Source: UMGS1519 sp050951095 (GTDB taxonomy: Bacteria > Actinomycetota > Coriobacteriia > Coriobacteriales > Eggerthellaceae). From it: DNA of 64,000 nt. The notes beneath the pieces are model-generated. The model saw only the letters and a list, made by a program, of their open reading frames with translations. It made no database searches and was not told where the DNA came from. Shown here piece after piece: positions 55,582-64,000 of the stretch (its first letter is position 1; every line of letters begins with the position of its first letter). The stretch covers positions 62,001 to 126,000 of the forward strand of contig JBMNIQ010000005.1 in assembly GCA_050951095.1 (NCBI GenBank), read 5' to 3'. Made by a program: the position numbers and the translations under genes.

Positions 55582-58239
55582 ATGGGAGACAAATCCAGTT
55601 TGAAGTCGACGCTGAATGTCGGCGATGCTTCGTATACGTATTACCCCGTCAGCTCTGTCGAGGGCTATGACAAGCTGCCCTTCTCGCTGACGGTTCTGCT
55701 TGAGAACATTCTCCGTCTGGCTCCGGACGAGGACCGTGCGCGAGAGTTGAGCGGACGCCTTGTGGCGGCGGGTGATGCCGGCGTTGCGGGCGACGAGATC
55801 GAGTTCATGCCCTCGCGCGTGCTGTTCCAGGATTTCACCGGCGTGCCCATCTTCGTTGACTTCGCCGTAATGCGCGAGGCCTGCCAGGCCCTGGGCGGCG
55901 ATCCGGCGAAGGTGAACCCGCAGATTCCGTGCGACTTGGTCATCGACCATTCCGTTATCGCCGATGTCGCCGGTTGCGCGTCGGCGCTGGACAAGAACAT
56001 GGAACTGGAGTTCAAGCGCAACAAGGAGCGCTATGCGTTCCTGAAGTGGGCGCAGGAATCGTTCGACAACGTGCGCATCGTTCCTCCCGGAGCGGGCATC
56101 TGCCACCAGCTGAACATCGAACGTTTCGCGAAGGTAGTCATGACGAAGCAGGAGGGCGACCAGACTCTGGCCTATTTCGACTCCCTGGTGGGATCCGATA
56201 GCCATACGCCCACGGCGAACGGCATCAGCGTCCTGGGTTGGGGCGTCGGCGGCATCGAGGCTGAGGCGGCGGCCTTGGGCCAGCCCATTACACTTGTGGT
56301 GCCGCGCGTCATCGGCGTGGAGCTGACGGGCGAGCTTCCCGAGGGCGTTACCGCCATGGACCTGAGCCTGACGTTCGCGCAGATGCTGCGCAAGGAGGGC
56401 GTCGTCGGCTGCTTCGTGGAGTGCTTCGGCCCCGGCGTTGCGAGCCTGTCCGCTACGCAGCGCACGTGCGTGTCGAACATGACGCCGGAATACGGCAGCA
56501 CCTGCACGCTGTTCCCGGTGGACGAGCGCACCATCGAGTACCTGAAGGTCACGGGCCGCTCTGACGAGCAGGCCGCCCTGGTGGAGGCCTATGCGAAGGC
56601 GCAGGGCCTGTGGGGCGGTGCCGACCAGGGCAACCGTACGTATGCGAAGGTTCTGAAGCTGGACCTGGGCACGGTCGAGCACAACATCGCCGGACCGTCG
56701 CGCCCGCATGACCGCATCGCGCTGTCCGACGCGCGCAACGCCTTCCGCAAGGTGTGCGCCGATCGCAACCTGGATATGAACAAGACGGTGCAGGTGGACG
56801 CAGGCGGCCCCCGCACCATCTCTCAGGGCGCCATCGCCATCGCGGCCGTTACAAGCTGCACGACGGCAACGGACCCGGCCATGATGCTGGCAGCCGGCAT
56901 TCTTGCGAAGAACGCGGCCGCCGCCGGTCTGTCCCCGAAGCCCTGGGTGAAGACGATCTTCGCGCCGGGCAGCCGCGCCACGGAGTTGATGATGGAGCGC
57001 GCCGGGCTGATGGACGGCCTGCAGCAGCTGGGCTTCTATACGTGCGGCTTCGGCTGCATGAGCTGCATCGGCAACTCCGGCCCGCTGTCTGATTCCATGC
57101 ATGCGGTAGCCGACCAGATCGAGCTTGCCAGCGTGCTTTCCGGCAACCGCAACTTCGAGGGTCGCATCTCGCCGGATGTCTCCCAGAACTATCTGGCCGC
57201 ACCTGCGACGGTTATCGCCTACTCGCTTGTGGGCACGATGGACTTCGATTTCGAGACGCAGCCGCTGGGCACGGATGTGAACGGCCGCGACGTCTATCTG
57301 GCAGACATCTGGCCGGAGGATGGCGAGGTGCAGACGCTGCTGCGCAACACGGTGACGAAGGACCTGTTCGACGAAGGCGGCAAGGGCCTGTTCGACGGCG
57401 ATGCCCGCTGGCAGAGCCTGGGCGGATCGTCCAGCCAGACGTTCGATTGGGACCAGGATTCCACGTATGTGCGCCGCGCCACGTACTTCGAGGGCATGAA
57501 GCGCCAGGCGGAGGACCCCGAGCCCATCAAGGGCGCCCGCGCCATCGCCGTGCTGGGCGACTTCATCACCACGGACCACATCTCGCCGGCCGGTTCTATC
57601 GCCTCCGACTCGGCTGCGGCAGCGTATCTGCGCGGCCACGGTGTTGACGAGGCCGATTTCAACACGTACGGCAGCCGTCGCGGCAACCACGAGGTCATGG
57701 CGCGCGGCACGTTCGCGAACGTGAAGCTGGCGAACAAGCTGGCGGAGGGCAAGAAGGGCGGCTGGACGCGCGATTTCAACGACGGCCAGGTCAAGCTCAT
57801 GTTCGACGTGTCCGAGGAGGCGCGCGAAACCGGCACCCCGCTGGTGGTGCTGGCGGGCAAGATGTACGGCAGCGGCTCGTCGCGCGACTGGGCGGCGAAG
57901 GGCCCCATGCTGCTGGGCGTGCGCGCCGTGTTCGCCGAGAGCTTCGAGCGCATCCATCGTTCGAACCTGATCGGCATGGGCATCCTGCCGCTGCAGTTCG
58001 AAGAGGGCCAGAATGCCGCGACGCTGGGCCTGGACGGCACGGAAGTCTACGACATCGCCCCCATCGACTTCTCGAAGGGCCTGCCGGATCCGGCGAAGGT
58101 GCAGGTTGTCGCGCACAAGGCCGACGGGACGGACGTGGTGTTCCATGCCATCGTCCGCATCGACACGGCCACTGAGGGCGCGTATTTCCGCAACGGCGGC
58201 ATTCTGCAGTATGTGATCCGCAACCTTGCGGCGCAGTAG
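55582..58239 (+). CDS. acnA: Aconitate hydratase A
   Basis: 885 residues. The [4Fe-4S] cysteines are in AVTSCTTATDP and GFGCMSCIGNSGPL. VGSDSHTPTANGISVLGWGVGGIEAEAAALG and the C-terminal swivel domain YGSGSSRDWAAKGPMLLGVRAVFAESFERIHRSNLIGMGILPLQF are intact. It interconverts citrate and isocitrate; AcnA/IRP-type length. AAGGAG lies 8 nt before ATG 55582. Second gene after the HEAT protein. The presence of aconitase with glutamate synthase and arginine genes suggests a citrate-to-2-oxoglutarate arm feeding glutamate synthesis. Confidence 0.97.
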   Translation: MGDKSSLKSTLNVGDASYTYYPVSSVEGYDKLPFSLTVLLENILRLAPDEDRARELSGRLVAAGDAGVAGDEIEFMPSRVLFQDFTGVPIFVDFAVMREACQALGGDPAKVNPQIPCDLVIDHSVIADVAGCASALDKNMELEFKRNKERYAFLKWAQESFDNVRIVPPGAGICHQLNIERFAKVVMTKQEGDQTLAYFDSLVGSDSHTPTANGISVLGWGVGGIEAEAAALGQPITLVVPRVIGVELTGELPEGVTAMDLSLTFAQMLRKEGVVGCFVECFGPGVASLSATQRTCVSNMTPEYGSTCTLFPVDERTIEYLKVTGRSDEQAALVEAYAKAQGLWGGADQGNRTYAKVLKLDLGTVEHNIAGPSRPHDRIALSDARNAFRKVCADRNLDMNKTVQVDAGGPRTISQGAIAIAAVTSCTTATDPAMMLAAGILAKNAAAAGLSPKPWVKTIFAPGSRATELMMERAGLMDGLQQLGFYTCGFGCMSCIGNSGPLSDSMHAVADQIELASVLSGNRNFEGRISPDVSQNYLAAPATVIAYSLVGTMDFDFETQPLGTDVNGRDVYLADIWPEDGEVQTLLRNTVTKDLFDEGGKGLFDGDARWQSLGGSSSQTFDWDQDSTYVRRATYFEGMKRQAEDPEPIKGARAIAVLGDFITTDHISPAGSIASDSAAAAYLRGHGVDEADFNTYGSRRGNHEVMARGTFANVKLANKLAEGKKGGWTRDFNDGQVKLMFDVSEEARETGTPLVVLAGKMYGSGSSRDWAAKGPMLLGVRAVFAESFERIHRSNLIGMGILPLQFEEGQNAATLGLDGTEVYDIAPIDFSKGLPDPAKVQVVAHKADGTDVVFHAIVRIDTATEGAYFRNGGILQYVIRNLAAQ

Positions 58240-58270
58240 GCGCGAACGCTGAAACACAGGGAGAATGATC

Positions 58271-58304
58271 GCGGGCGGGCCGGCAGCGCGCCGATCCCGC
58301 CCGC
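58271..58304 (+). repeat. GC-rich hairpin downstream of acnA
   Basis: GCGGGCGGG (58271-58279) and CCCGCCCGC (58296-58304) form a perfect 9-bp stem. There is no T-tract, so it is a weak or Rho-assisted terminator at best, or an mRNA 3' end stabiliser. Confidence 0.45.
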
Positions 58305-58340
58305 GGCAACAGGATTGGAAACAGAAGGGAAGGGGAAGCT

Positions 58341-60134
58341 GTGCCTGGACAATTCAACTGGGAAGACCTGCTGAGAAACTTCGGCGGCCCGGCGGGACCG
58401 ATGGGTTCCGACGATGGCTCCGCAACGTCCAGACCGGGGGGAGGAAATCGGAAACCGCCCGAGCCGCCCCATTTGAACATCGCGGGCATGTCCCGCGCGC
58501 AGAAGGCGGTATGGGCAATCGTCATCATCTTGGTGGTGGCATTCTGCTACTGGTGGTTCCATCCGGCCATCAACATCCACAGCCTGGATATGTGGGTATT
58601 CATCACCATCGTGCTGCTGCTGCCCGCGTTCCTGATTCTGCGCAGCCGCTCGCAGAAAGCCTACAACGGCACGCTGGAAGAGCCGCCCGATGAGAAGCGG
58701 GCCTCGAAGCTGAAGAAGCTCAGCTGGATTCCCGTGGCGGTTCTGGCGCTGGTGGTCATCGGGGGCATATCCTCGTGGTCCATCATCCCGGGCAATGCGG
58801 AACGCTATGCGAACATCCTGCAGACGCAGGACATGGACTTCGCAAAGGACATCCAGGAGGTCAACTACAACGAGATCCCCGTCATCGACAAGGACTCGGC
58901 GGAGCTGCTGGGCAACCGCACGCTGGGCGACATCCCGGAGTACGTGAGCCAGTTCGAGATCAGCGACCTGTACTCGCAGATCAACTACCAGGGCAAGCCG
59001 GTGCGCGTCAGCCCGCTGGGCTATGCGGACTTCTTCAAGTGGCTGAACAACATGAACACGGGCCTGCCGGCATACGTGATCGTGGACACCACCACGCAGA
59101 ACGCGAAGGTGGTGCGGCTTGACCAGGGCATCATGTTCAGCCAGTCCGAGCCGTTCGATCGCAACATCGACCGCTATGTGCAGCTGAAGTACCCGTTCAA
59201 GATGTTCGGGGAGAAATCGTTCGAGATCGATGAGAACGGCACGCCGTACTGGGTGTGCCCGGTGATGGACTACACCATCGGCCTGTTCGGCGGCCAGACG
59301 GTCTCAGAAGTGGTGCTGGTGAACGCGCAGACGGGCGAATGCTCGGAATACGCCATCGGCGACTGCCCCGAATGGGTGGACCGCGCCTACCCGTCTTCGC
59401 TGCTCATCCAGCAGTACAACTGGAGCGGCGCGTACCTGAACGGCTGGCTGAACAGCTGGCTGGGCCAGACGGGCGTCAAGCAGACCACGCCGGGCGCGAA
59501 CGGCGACCTGGGCTACAACTACATCGCGAAGGACGACGACGTGTGGCTGTACACCGGCGTCACCTCTGCCACGGACGACAGCTCCATCATCGGCTTCGTG
59601 CTGATCAACCAGCGCACGGCGGAATCGCATTTCTATTCCGTCTCGGGCGCTACGGAGGAGTCGGCCATGAGCTCGGCCGAAGGCCAGGTGCAGAACCTCA
59701 GGTACACCGCCACGTTCCCGTTGCTGATCAACATCGGCGGACAGCCCACGTACTTCATGTCGTTGAAGGACAGCGCGGGCCTGGTGAAGAAGTACGCCAT
59801 GATCGACATCCAGCGCTACCAGAACGTGGCGACCGGCGACACGGTTGCAGACTGCCAGAAAGCGTACAAGACACTGCTGAAGAACAACGGCGTCAGCATC
59901 TCCGGCTCGAGCGCAACGGACGGCGAGAAGACGGTGAGCGGCACCATCAGCCGCATGGCCACTGCCGTGGTGGACGGCAACTCGCATTACTACGTCATGC
60001 TGAAGGGCGACAGCAACATCTACGACTTCGTCCTGCCCGGCATGCTGGACATCGTCCGCTACAAGGAGGGCGACAGCATCAAGTTCACCTACTACAAGGA
60101 GGACGATACCTGCCAGGCGCAGAGCATCAAGTAG
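58341..60134 (+). CDS. Membrane-anchored protein with large extracytoplasmic domain, unknown function
   Basis: 597 residues from GTG 58341 (AAGGGGAAG upstream). A Gly/Pro-rich start is followed by helices at about 57-72, 83-102 and 130-147. The remaining about 450 residues (ISSWSIIPGNAERYANILQTQDMDF...) seem to lie outside the membrane and lack catalytic motifs I know. Repeated aromatic/Gly patterns (INYQGKPVRVSPLGYADFFKWLNN, YPFKMFGEKSFEIDENGTPYWVCPVMDYTIGLFGGQ, GYNYIAKDDDVWLYTGVTSATDDSSIIGFVLINQRT) recur in uncharacterised Firmicutes and actinobacterial homologues. The final 60 residues look like an OB-type beta domain. It has its own terminator. Confidence 0.75.
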   Translation: MPGQFNWEDLLRNFGGPAGPMGSDDGSATSRPGGGNRKPPEPPHLNIAGMSRAQKAVWAIVIILVVAFCYWWFHPAINIHSLDMWVFITIVLLLPAFLILRSRSQKAYNGTLEEPPDEKRASKLKKLSWIPVAVLALVVIGGISSWSIIPGNAERYANILQTQDMDFAKDIQEVNYNEIPVIDKDSAELLGNRTLGDIPEYVSQFEISDLYSQINYQGKPVRVSPLGYADFFKWLNNMNTGLPAYVIVDTTTQNAKVVRLDQGIMFSQSEPFDRNIDRYVQLKYPFKMFGEKSFEIDENGTPYWVCPVMDYTIGLFGGQTVSEVVLVNAQTGECSEYAIGDCPEWVDRAYPSSLLIQQYNWSGAYLNGWLNSWLGQTGVKQTTPGANGDLGYNYIAKDDDVWLYTGVTSATDDSSIIGFVLINQRTAESHFYSVSGATEESAMSSAEGQVQNLRYTATFPLLINIGGQPTYFMSLKDSAGLVKKYAMIDIQRYQNVATGDTVADCQKAYKTLLKNNGVSISGSSATDGEKTVSGTISRMATAVVDGNSHYYVMLKGDSNIYDFVLPGMLDIVRYKEGDSIKFTYYKEDDTCQAQSIK

Positions 60135-60180
60135 CGCTGCGGACGACGTGAAGCGCATGACGTTGATCGCATGACGACAG

Positions 60181-60214
60181 ACGGGGCGCCGGGATATTCC
60201 GGGCGCCCCGTTTT
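60181..60214 (+). terminator. Intrinsic terminator after the membrane protein gene
   Basis: ACGGGGCGCC (60181-60190) pairs perfectly with GGCGCCCCGT (60202-60211), followed by TTTC. Confidence 0.85.
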
Positions 60215-60342
60215 CGCATCGTGCCGGGTGCAGCGGTGCGGGGCGGTGCGCTCCGACAGCTTCCTATGCGGCCGCGGATGGCGGGTGCCTTGCGCATCCG
60301 TTCCGCGTAGGGAATTCCGCTCTTGCAGACTCTGTGGATGCC

Positions 60343-60371
60343 TTGACTGCCGAATGGGAGCGCTGCATAAT
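60343..60371 (+). promoter_or_regulatory. rplJL promoter
   Basis: TTGACT (60343-60348), 17-nt spacer, CATAAT (60366-60371). The transcript would start near 60378 and carry a leader of about 215 nt. Confidence 0.75.
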
Positions 60372-60377
60372 AGAGCA

Positions 60378-60592
60378 GCTGGAATTTTCCAGTGAACAAA
60401 TGAAATTGTTCCGCTGCCCGAGACAGCCGGTACCGAAAGGTTCAAACGCGCAAAGCGGCCCGCCGAGGTGGTCATGGATCGCATGAGTATTCACGGCCCC
60501 CTGCTGTCATGGACGCAGGGGGCCGTGCTTTTCCCAAGCACAGTTCACCCGTAGGGGCGGAACCGAGTTTGAGGAAAAGGAGGTGCAACTAC
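60378..60592 (+). promoter_or_regulatory. L10 (rplJ) mRNA leader with attenuator
   Basis: A long leader before rplJ is expected to bind the L10(L12) complex and repress its own operon. The 3' part contains a 13-bp perfect stem (60492-60504 with 60515-60527) and CTTTTCCC, an intrinsic terminator placed before the rplJ ribosome-binding site. That layout matches attenuation control in other Gram-positives. The kink-turn region itself (around 60410-60480) I could not fold by eye. Confidence 0.65.
60492..60532 (+). terminator. Attenuator hairpin in the rplJ leader
   Basis: CACGGCCCCCTGC pairs with GCAGGGGGCCGTG around a 10-nt loop, followed by CTTTT. It lies 61 bp before the rplJ start. Confidence 0.85.
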
Positions 60593-61114
60593 ATGCCCAA
60601 CGCACAGAACAAAGCACAGGTCGAGGCTATCAAGAACGACCTGGAGGACGTCACTTCCGTGTGGGTGGTCGACTACCGCGGTCTGTCTGTGAAGGATGCC
60701 CAACAGCTCCGTCGCAACATTCGCGAAGCCGGCGCATCCATGAAGGTGTACAAGAACAATCTGATGCGCATTGCCCTGGAAGATGCCGGTCTGCCCACGA
60801 TGGACGACCTGCTGAAGGGCCCCAGCGCGTTCGTGTTCGCAGACGACGATCCCGCCGCTGCCGCCAAGGCCGTCAAGAACTTCGCCAAGGATAACGAGAA
60901 CCTCGTCATCAAAGGCGGTCTGATGGAAGGCGAGCAGGTCGGTGTCGCCGAGATCGAGGCTATCGCTTCCCTGCCTTCCCGCGAGGAGCTCATGGCTCAG
61001 ATCGCTGCCGCCATCAACGGTGTCGCCCGCGGCCTGGCTACCACCATCAACGGTGTCCCGTCCGGCCTTGCCCAGGCAATCAAGCAGGTTGCCGAGCAGA
61101 AGCCCGCTGCGTAG
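60593..61114 (+). CDS. rplJ: Ribosomal protein L10
   Basis: 173 residues. VEAIKNDLEDVTSVWVVDYRGLSVKDAQQLRRNIREAG and YKNNLMRIALEDAG are the L10 core, and the C-terminal helix (ELMAQIAAAINGVARGLATTINGVPSGLAQAIKQVAEQ) is where L7/L12 dimers attach. Start at ATG 60593 with AAGGAGG 9 nt upstream. Forms the base of the ribosomal stalk. rplL follows 88 bp later. rplK/rplA are not upstream in this window. Confidence 0.97.
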   Translation: MPNAQNKAQVEAIKNDLEDVTSVWVVDYRGLSVKDAQQLRRNIREAGASMKVYKNNLMRIALEDAGLPTMDDLLKGPSAFVFADDDPAAAAKAVKNFAKDNENLVIKGGLMEGEQVGVAEIEAIASLPSREELMAQIAAAINGVARGLATTINGVPSGLAQAIKQVAEQKPAA

Positions 61115-61202
61115 AATCGCGGCAAATGCGGCGTAAGCGCGCCGCGTGACTGTATGGAAATTAAGGTTGGATAGGCCAACCGCATTTGAAAGGAAAACTA
61201 CC

Positions 61203-61580
61203 ATGGCTGTGACCAAGGAAGAGATTATCGACGCACTGAAGGAGATGTCCCTGCTGGAGGCATCCGAGCTGGTCAAGATGATTGAGGACACCTTCGGCGT
61301 GTCCGCTGCCGCTCCTGTGGCCGTTGCTGCTGCTCCTGCCGGTGGCGACGCTGCTGCCGCCGAGGAGAAGACGGACTTCGACGTTATGCTGGAGGGCTTC
61401 GGCGACAACAAGATCGCTGTCATCAAGGTTGTCCGCAGCCTGACCGACCTGGGCCTGAAGGAGGCCAAGGCTCTGGTCGAGAGCGCTCCTGCCGCCGTTC
61501 TGGAGGGTGCTCCGAAGGACAAGGCCGACGAGGCCAAGGCTGCTCTGGAAGAGGCTGGTGCAACCGTTACCCTGAAGTAG
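61203..61580 (+). CDS. rplL: Ribosomal protein L7/L12
   Basis: 125 residues. The N-terminal dimerisation helices (TKEEIIDALKEMSLLEASELVKMIEDTFGV), an Ala/Pro/Gly hinge (AAAPVAVAAAPAGGDAAAAEE) and the C-terminal domain FDVMLEGFGDNKIAVIKVVRSLTDLGLKEAKALVESAP are all standard. Recruits translation factors to the ribosome. AAAGGA lies upstream of ATG 61203. A strong terminator follows at once, and rpoBC is not next. Confidence 0.98.
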   Translation: MAVTKEEIIDALKEMSLLEASELVKMIEDTFGVSAAAPVAVAAAPAGGDAAAAEEKTDFDVMLEGFGDNKIAVIKVVRSLTDLGLKEAKALVESAPAAVLEGAPKDKADEAKAALEEAGATVTLK

Positions 61581-61605
61581 TTCTTGCTGCTTGAGAGTGT
61601 TTGCA

Positions 61606-61638
61606 GGCCCGATGCCGTAGGTGGCATCGGGCCTTTTC
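61606..61638 (+). terminator. rplJL terminator
   Basis: A perfect 11-bp stem GGCCCGATGCC / GGCATCGGGCC (61606-61616, 61623-61633) followed by TTTTC. Confidence 0.9.
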
Positions 61639-61686
61639 TTTGGGTAAGCTAGACGGCATGGCAGGGCATGCGAAAGGAGGTCGGCG

Positions 61687-62583
61687 TTGAAGCGCGGGTA
61701 TTTTGCGACATCGTGGCGCGATGTGCGCATGTCGAAGGGCTGGTTGCGGAACCTGCTGCTGCTTTCGCTGATCTCTCTTGTCCCGATAATCGGCCCGATG
61801 GTGCTGCTGGGCTACGTGTACGGCTGGGCGCGCGACATTGCCTGGGGCGTGCGCACGCCGATGCCGGAGCATATCCGCTCGGCGGGGCGCGACCGCATGA
61901 TGCAGCGGGGCATGCACCTGTTCGTTTTGGAGATGGTGTTCCTGGCCGTGCCGGTGCTCTTCGCCTGGCTGTTCGGCATCCTGTTCAACGACGGCCTGGC
62001 TACCTGGGCGGACAGCTGGCAATCCCTGGTACCGGTTGATGTGGATTTGCTCATCCGGCGCACGGTGACGGTGCTGTGCTACGTGTTCACCCTTATCGTG
62101 ATTCCCTTCATCCTGGTGGGATGGATGCGCGCGACGATATACGGCCGTCTGTCGGCCGGCTTCCAGATATCCCGTATCTGGTCCATGATGCGCTACCGCC
62201 TAAGCGGGCTGCTGCGCATTGCGGGTATCCTGCTGGTGCTGCTGTGCGCCATTGCGGTGCTGGCCATGCTCTACATCTTAGGTGTGGGCCTGCTGGGAGC
62301 CGCGTATTCCGTGATCACGCTGCTCCATGGCGGGCAGGTGGATTGGAACTACTTCGCCAGCGGCGTCATGCCCGTGGCCATTGCCGTGCTGCCGGTGCTG
62401 GTATATGCGGTGGCGGTGCTGCATACATTCGCATATGTGATCATCGCCCGGTCGCTGGGCTATTGGACGGCGCAGTTCGACGTGCCCCATTGGCAGGGAC
62501 AGGACGACCCCATGCCGTTCGAGCGGCAGGGGGTCGCCGGGTCCGAGGAAGGTGCCGCGGACGGGGCATCCGTCCGCCCGTGA
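61687..62583 (+). CDS. DUF4013 multi-pass membrane protein
   Basis: 298 residues from TTG 61687 (AAAGGAGG 5 nt upstream). KRGYFATSWRDVRMSKGWLRNLLLLSLISLVPIIGPMVLLGYVYGWARDIAWG is the DUF4013 opening. Five to six hydrophobic segments follow, and the tail (from about residue 265) is acidic and polar. Function unknown; members are often small-transport-like or envelope proteins without assigned activity. Convergent with rhaD, with only 7 bp between stops. Confidence 0.85.
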   Translation: MKRGYFATSWRDVRMSKGWLRNLLLLSLISLVPIIGPMVLLGYVYGWARDIAWGVRTPMPEHIRSAGRDRMMQRGMHLFVLEMVFLAVPVLFAWLFGILFNDGLATWADSWQSLVPVDVDLLIRRTVTVLCYVFTLIVIPFILVGWMRATIYGRLSAGFQISRIWSMMRYRLSGLLRIAGILLVLLCAIAVLAMLYILGVGLLGAAYSVITLLHGGQVDWNYFASGVMPVAIAVLPVLVYAVAVLHTFAYVIIARSLGYWTAQFDVPHWQGQDDPMPFERQGVAGSEEGAADGASVRP

Positions 62584-62590
62584 GCTGCAA

Positions 62591-63421
62591 CTAGTCCAGA
62601 TACGCCGTATTCGGCTTGATGTCGTACGAGGCGCAGATGGCGCGCAGCTGGTCGTCCGTCAGAAGCTGCAGGGGCTCCGTGCCGCCGCACATGGCGCGGC
62701 ACGTGGTGTAGATGCCGGCGGATTTCTCCAGCGTCTGCATCATGCCGAATGCCTGGTCGAACGTGGACGCCGTCAGGATGGCGCCGTGATGCGCCCATAT
62801 CGCGCAGCGGTGCGTCTTCATCAGCTCCGCGTTCGCGTAGGCCACGTCGGTGGAGCCGGGCGCATAGAAGCCCAGCGCGCCGATGCCCTCCGGGAACATG
62901 ATGATGGCCTCTGCCATGGACTTCCAGATGATGCGCGTGATGGTGCGCGAATCGGCCGGCACCACGTTCGCCAGCGCGATGCTGTTCGAGACGTGCGCAT
63001 GGTAGACGACGCGGTCCTCCTCGCGCCCGTTCGCCACGTTCGCGCTATGCGTCAGCAGGTGCGCGCAGAACTCGCTGGTGGGTTGCGTGCCGTCCGTGAA
63101 GCCCCAGACCACGCGGTAGCCCGTGCCGTCCTGGTTGATCTCAACGATGCCGATGTTCGTGTGCAGGTCGATGGAGACCTTGCGCATGTACTTGCCTGCG
63201 CCGGTGACGATGAAGAAGCTGCCGGCAAGGTTCGGGACGCTGACGCCGTTCTCGATCCACGGATTGCCCTTCGCATCCATGTAGGGCATGCAGACCTCGA
63301 TGTCCTCGGCGCTCATGCGGTAGCTCAGGTTGCCGCCGTTGCCTTCGTGCCAGCCCTGCTCGTAGCCGTCGCTGCAAAGGCGGGTGAAACGGCGGATGCA
63401 GTTCGATTGCTCGATGCTCAT
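62591..63421 (-). CDS. rhaD: Rhamnulose-1-phosphate aldolase
   Basis: 276 residues, close in length to E. coli RhaD (274). GWHEGNGGNLSYR, FFIVTGAGKYMRKV, VVWGFTDGTQPTSEFCAHLL, YHAHVSN (zinc His pair) and IWAHHGA (third zinc His) align with the class II aldolase. It splits L-rhamnulose-1-phosphate into dihydroxyacetone phosphate and L-lactaldehyde. No rhaA, rhaB or transporter is adjacent, so it may serve a related ketose-phosphate. AAAGGA lies 6 nt upstream of ATG 63421. Confidence 0.88.
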   Translation of the reverse strand: MSIEQSNCIRRFTRLCSDGYEQGWHEGNGGNLSYRMSAEDIEVCMPYMDAKGNPWIENGVSVPNLAGSFFIVTGAGKYMRKVSIDLHTNIGIVEINQDGTGYRVVWGFTDGTQPTSEFCAHLLTHSANVANGREEDRVVYHAHVSNSIALANVVPADSRTITRIIWKSMAEAIIMFPEGIGALGFYAPGSTDVAYANAELMKTHRCAIWAHHGAILTASTFDQAFGMMQTLEKSAGIYTTCRAMCGGTEPLQLLTDDQLRAICASYDIKPNTAYLD

Positions 63422-63542
63422 CGTGTATCCTTTCCCGCGGGAATATAGCTGTTCGTCGTGCTGGTTCCATTATAGGCAAACGGGCGCGGCAAGAAGCGTT
63501 CCCCGCGCGTTGCGATACGGCTCCGTCATCCGGGGCGGTCGG

Positions 63543-63548
63543 TATAAT
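63543..63548 (+). promoter_or_regulatory. -10 box for engB
   Basis: Perfect TATAAT about 108 bp before the engB start. No convincing -35 box, as at several other promoters here. The rest of the 234-bp rhaD-engB gap is featureless. Confidence 0.5.
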
Positions 63549-63655
63549 GGGTGCGGGAACCGCAAGAGAACAAGGCGAACCGGATCCGGGCTGCGGGCCC
63601 GCATTCGGGCGCGGCACATGCGCGCCGGCCGTTCGCAGAGACAGGAGCGCAGAAC

Positions 63656-64000
63656 ATGAATTTCCAGAAAGCGGTGTTTACCGCCTCGTACGGCACCTCG
63701 GCCCAGCTGCCGCCGTCGAAGCGCTGGGAGGTATCGTTCGTCGGCCGTTCGAACGTGGGCAAGTCGTCGCTGATGAACAAGCTGTTCAGCCGCAAGAACC
63801 TGGTGAAGGTGTCGTCGAAGCCGGGCAAGACGTCCACGGTGAACTTCTTCGAATGCGACGGCACGGATTTCGTGGACCTTCCCGGGTACGGCTTCGCGCG
63901 CGTGTCGAAAGACGAGAAGCGCCGCTGGCAGGAGCTCATCGAGGGCTACTTCACGCAGGACCGCAAGCATGCGCTATGTGTGCTGCTGGTGGATCTGCGC
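63656..64000 (+). CDS. engB: Ribosome biogenesis GTP-binding protein (5' part)
   Basis: 115 codons are present; the 3' end is beyond the window (family about 200 aa). G1 is GRSNVGKSSLMNKL, the switch region is KPGKTSTVNFF, and G3 is DLPGYGFARVSKDEKRRW, diagnostic of YihA/YsxC (EngB). LLVDLR at the window edge leads toward G4. It is an essential 50S assembly GTPase. AGGAG lies about 9 nt before ATG 63656. Confidence 0.96.
   Translation, partial: MNFQKAVFTASYGTSAQLPPSKRWEVSFVGRSNVGKSSLMNKLFSRKNLVKVSSKPGKTSTVNFFECDGTDFVDLPGYGFARVSKDEKRRWQELIEGYFTQDRKHALCVLLVDLR

Overview
The window is a chromosomal segment of a high-GC actinobacterium, most likely class Coriobacteriia, family Eggerthellaceae (Slackia/Eggerthella-like). 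The 16S rRNA gene has an actinobacterial/coriobacterial look. Coding regions have strong G/C third-position bias, which leaves long stop-free antisense frames. Several genes start with TTG or GTG, and some promoters place the -10 box right next to the start codon. Gene content suits an anaerobic, amino-acid-oriented gut-type bacterium. I cannot fix the genus from sequence alone.

Layout. 1-13.4 kb is a minus-strand block: the N-terminal two thirds of glutamate synthase (gltB), a CmpB-like membrane protein, a TetR regulator cotranscribed with a giant BadF/BcrA-type dehydratase activase, a GT32 glycosyltransferase, then a tight run thrH - HAD phosphatase - SRAP protein, and corA. 13.4-30 kb is a mosaic of small units: a TetR gene broken by one stop codon, thpR, chorismate mutase-ACT, TatD, a structured non-coding element, an HD protein, an MFS-CBS fusion exporter, a divergent Elp3 / Trm9-like methyltransferase pair, HxlR, a diverged ThyX-like protein, a zinc-type macrodomain protein, an LCM-type methyltransferase, a deformylase-like protein and two glutamate-cysteine ligases. 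One ligase is frameshifted in a C6 run; the other carries an internal partial duplication.

30-40 kb holds a nucleotide-sugar 4,6-dehydratase/epimerase (apparently with an ATT start) and the arginine cluster argC-J-B-D-R-G-H. GAATATGCA-type ARG boxes lie before argC and before argG; argF is not present. 40-49 kb holds two convergent class A penicillin-binding proteins with serine-rich tails, a lipoprotein between them, a long U32 peptidase-family protein, and tyrS.

49.1-54.7 kb is a complete rRNA operon (tandem promoters, boxB/boxA-like antitermination elements, 16S-23S-5S, no tRNA in the spacer, terminator). After it come a HEAT-like protein gene in an operon with acnA, a large membrane-anchored protein of unknown function, rplJ-rplL behind an attenuated L10 leader, a DUF4013 membrane protein, rhaD, and the 5' part of engB.

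Most interesting candidate: the divergent Elp3 / Trm9-like pair (19661-22326). It looks like a bacterial version of the eukaryotic wobble-uridine pathway, with Elp3 making cm5U and Trm9 methylating it to mcm5U, driven from a 40-bp region with two (near-)leaderless promoters.
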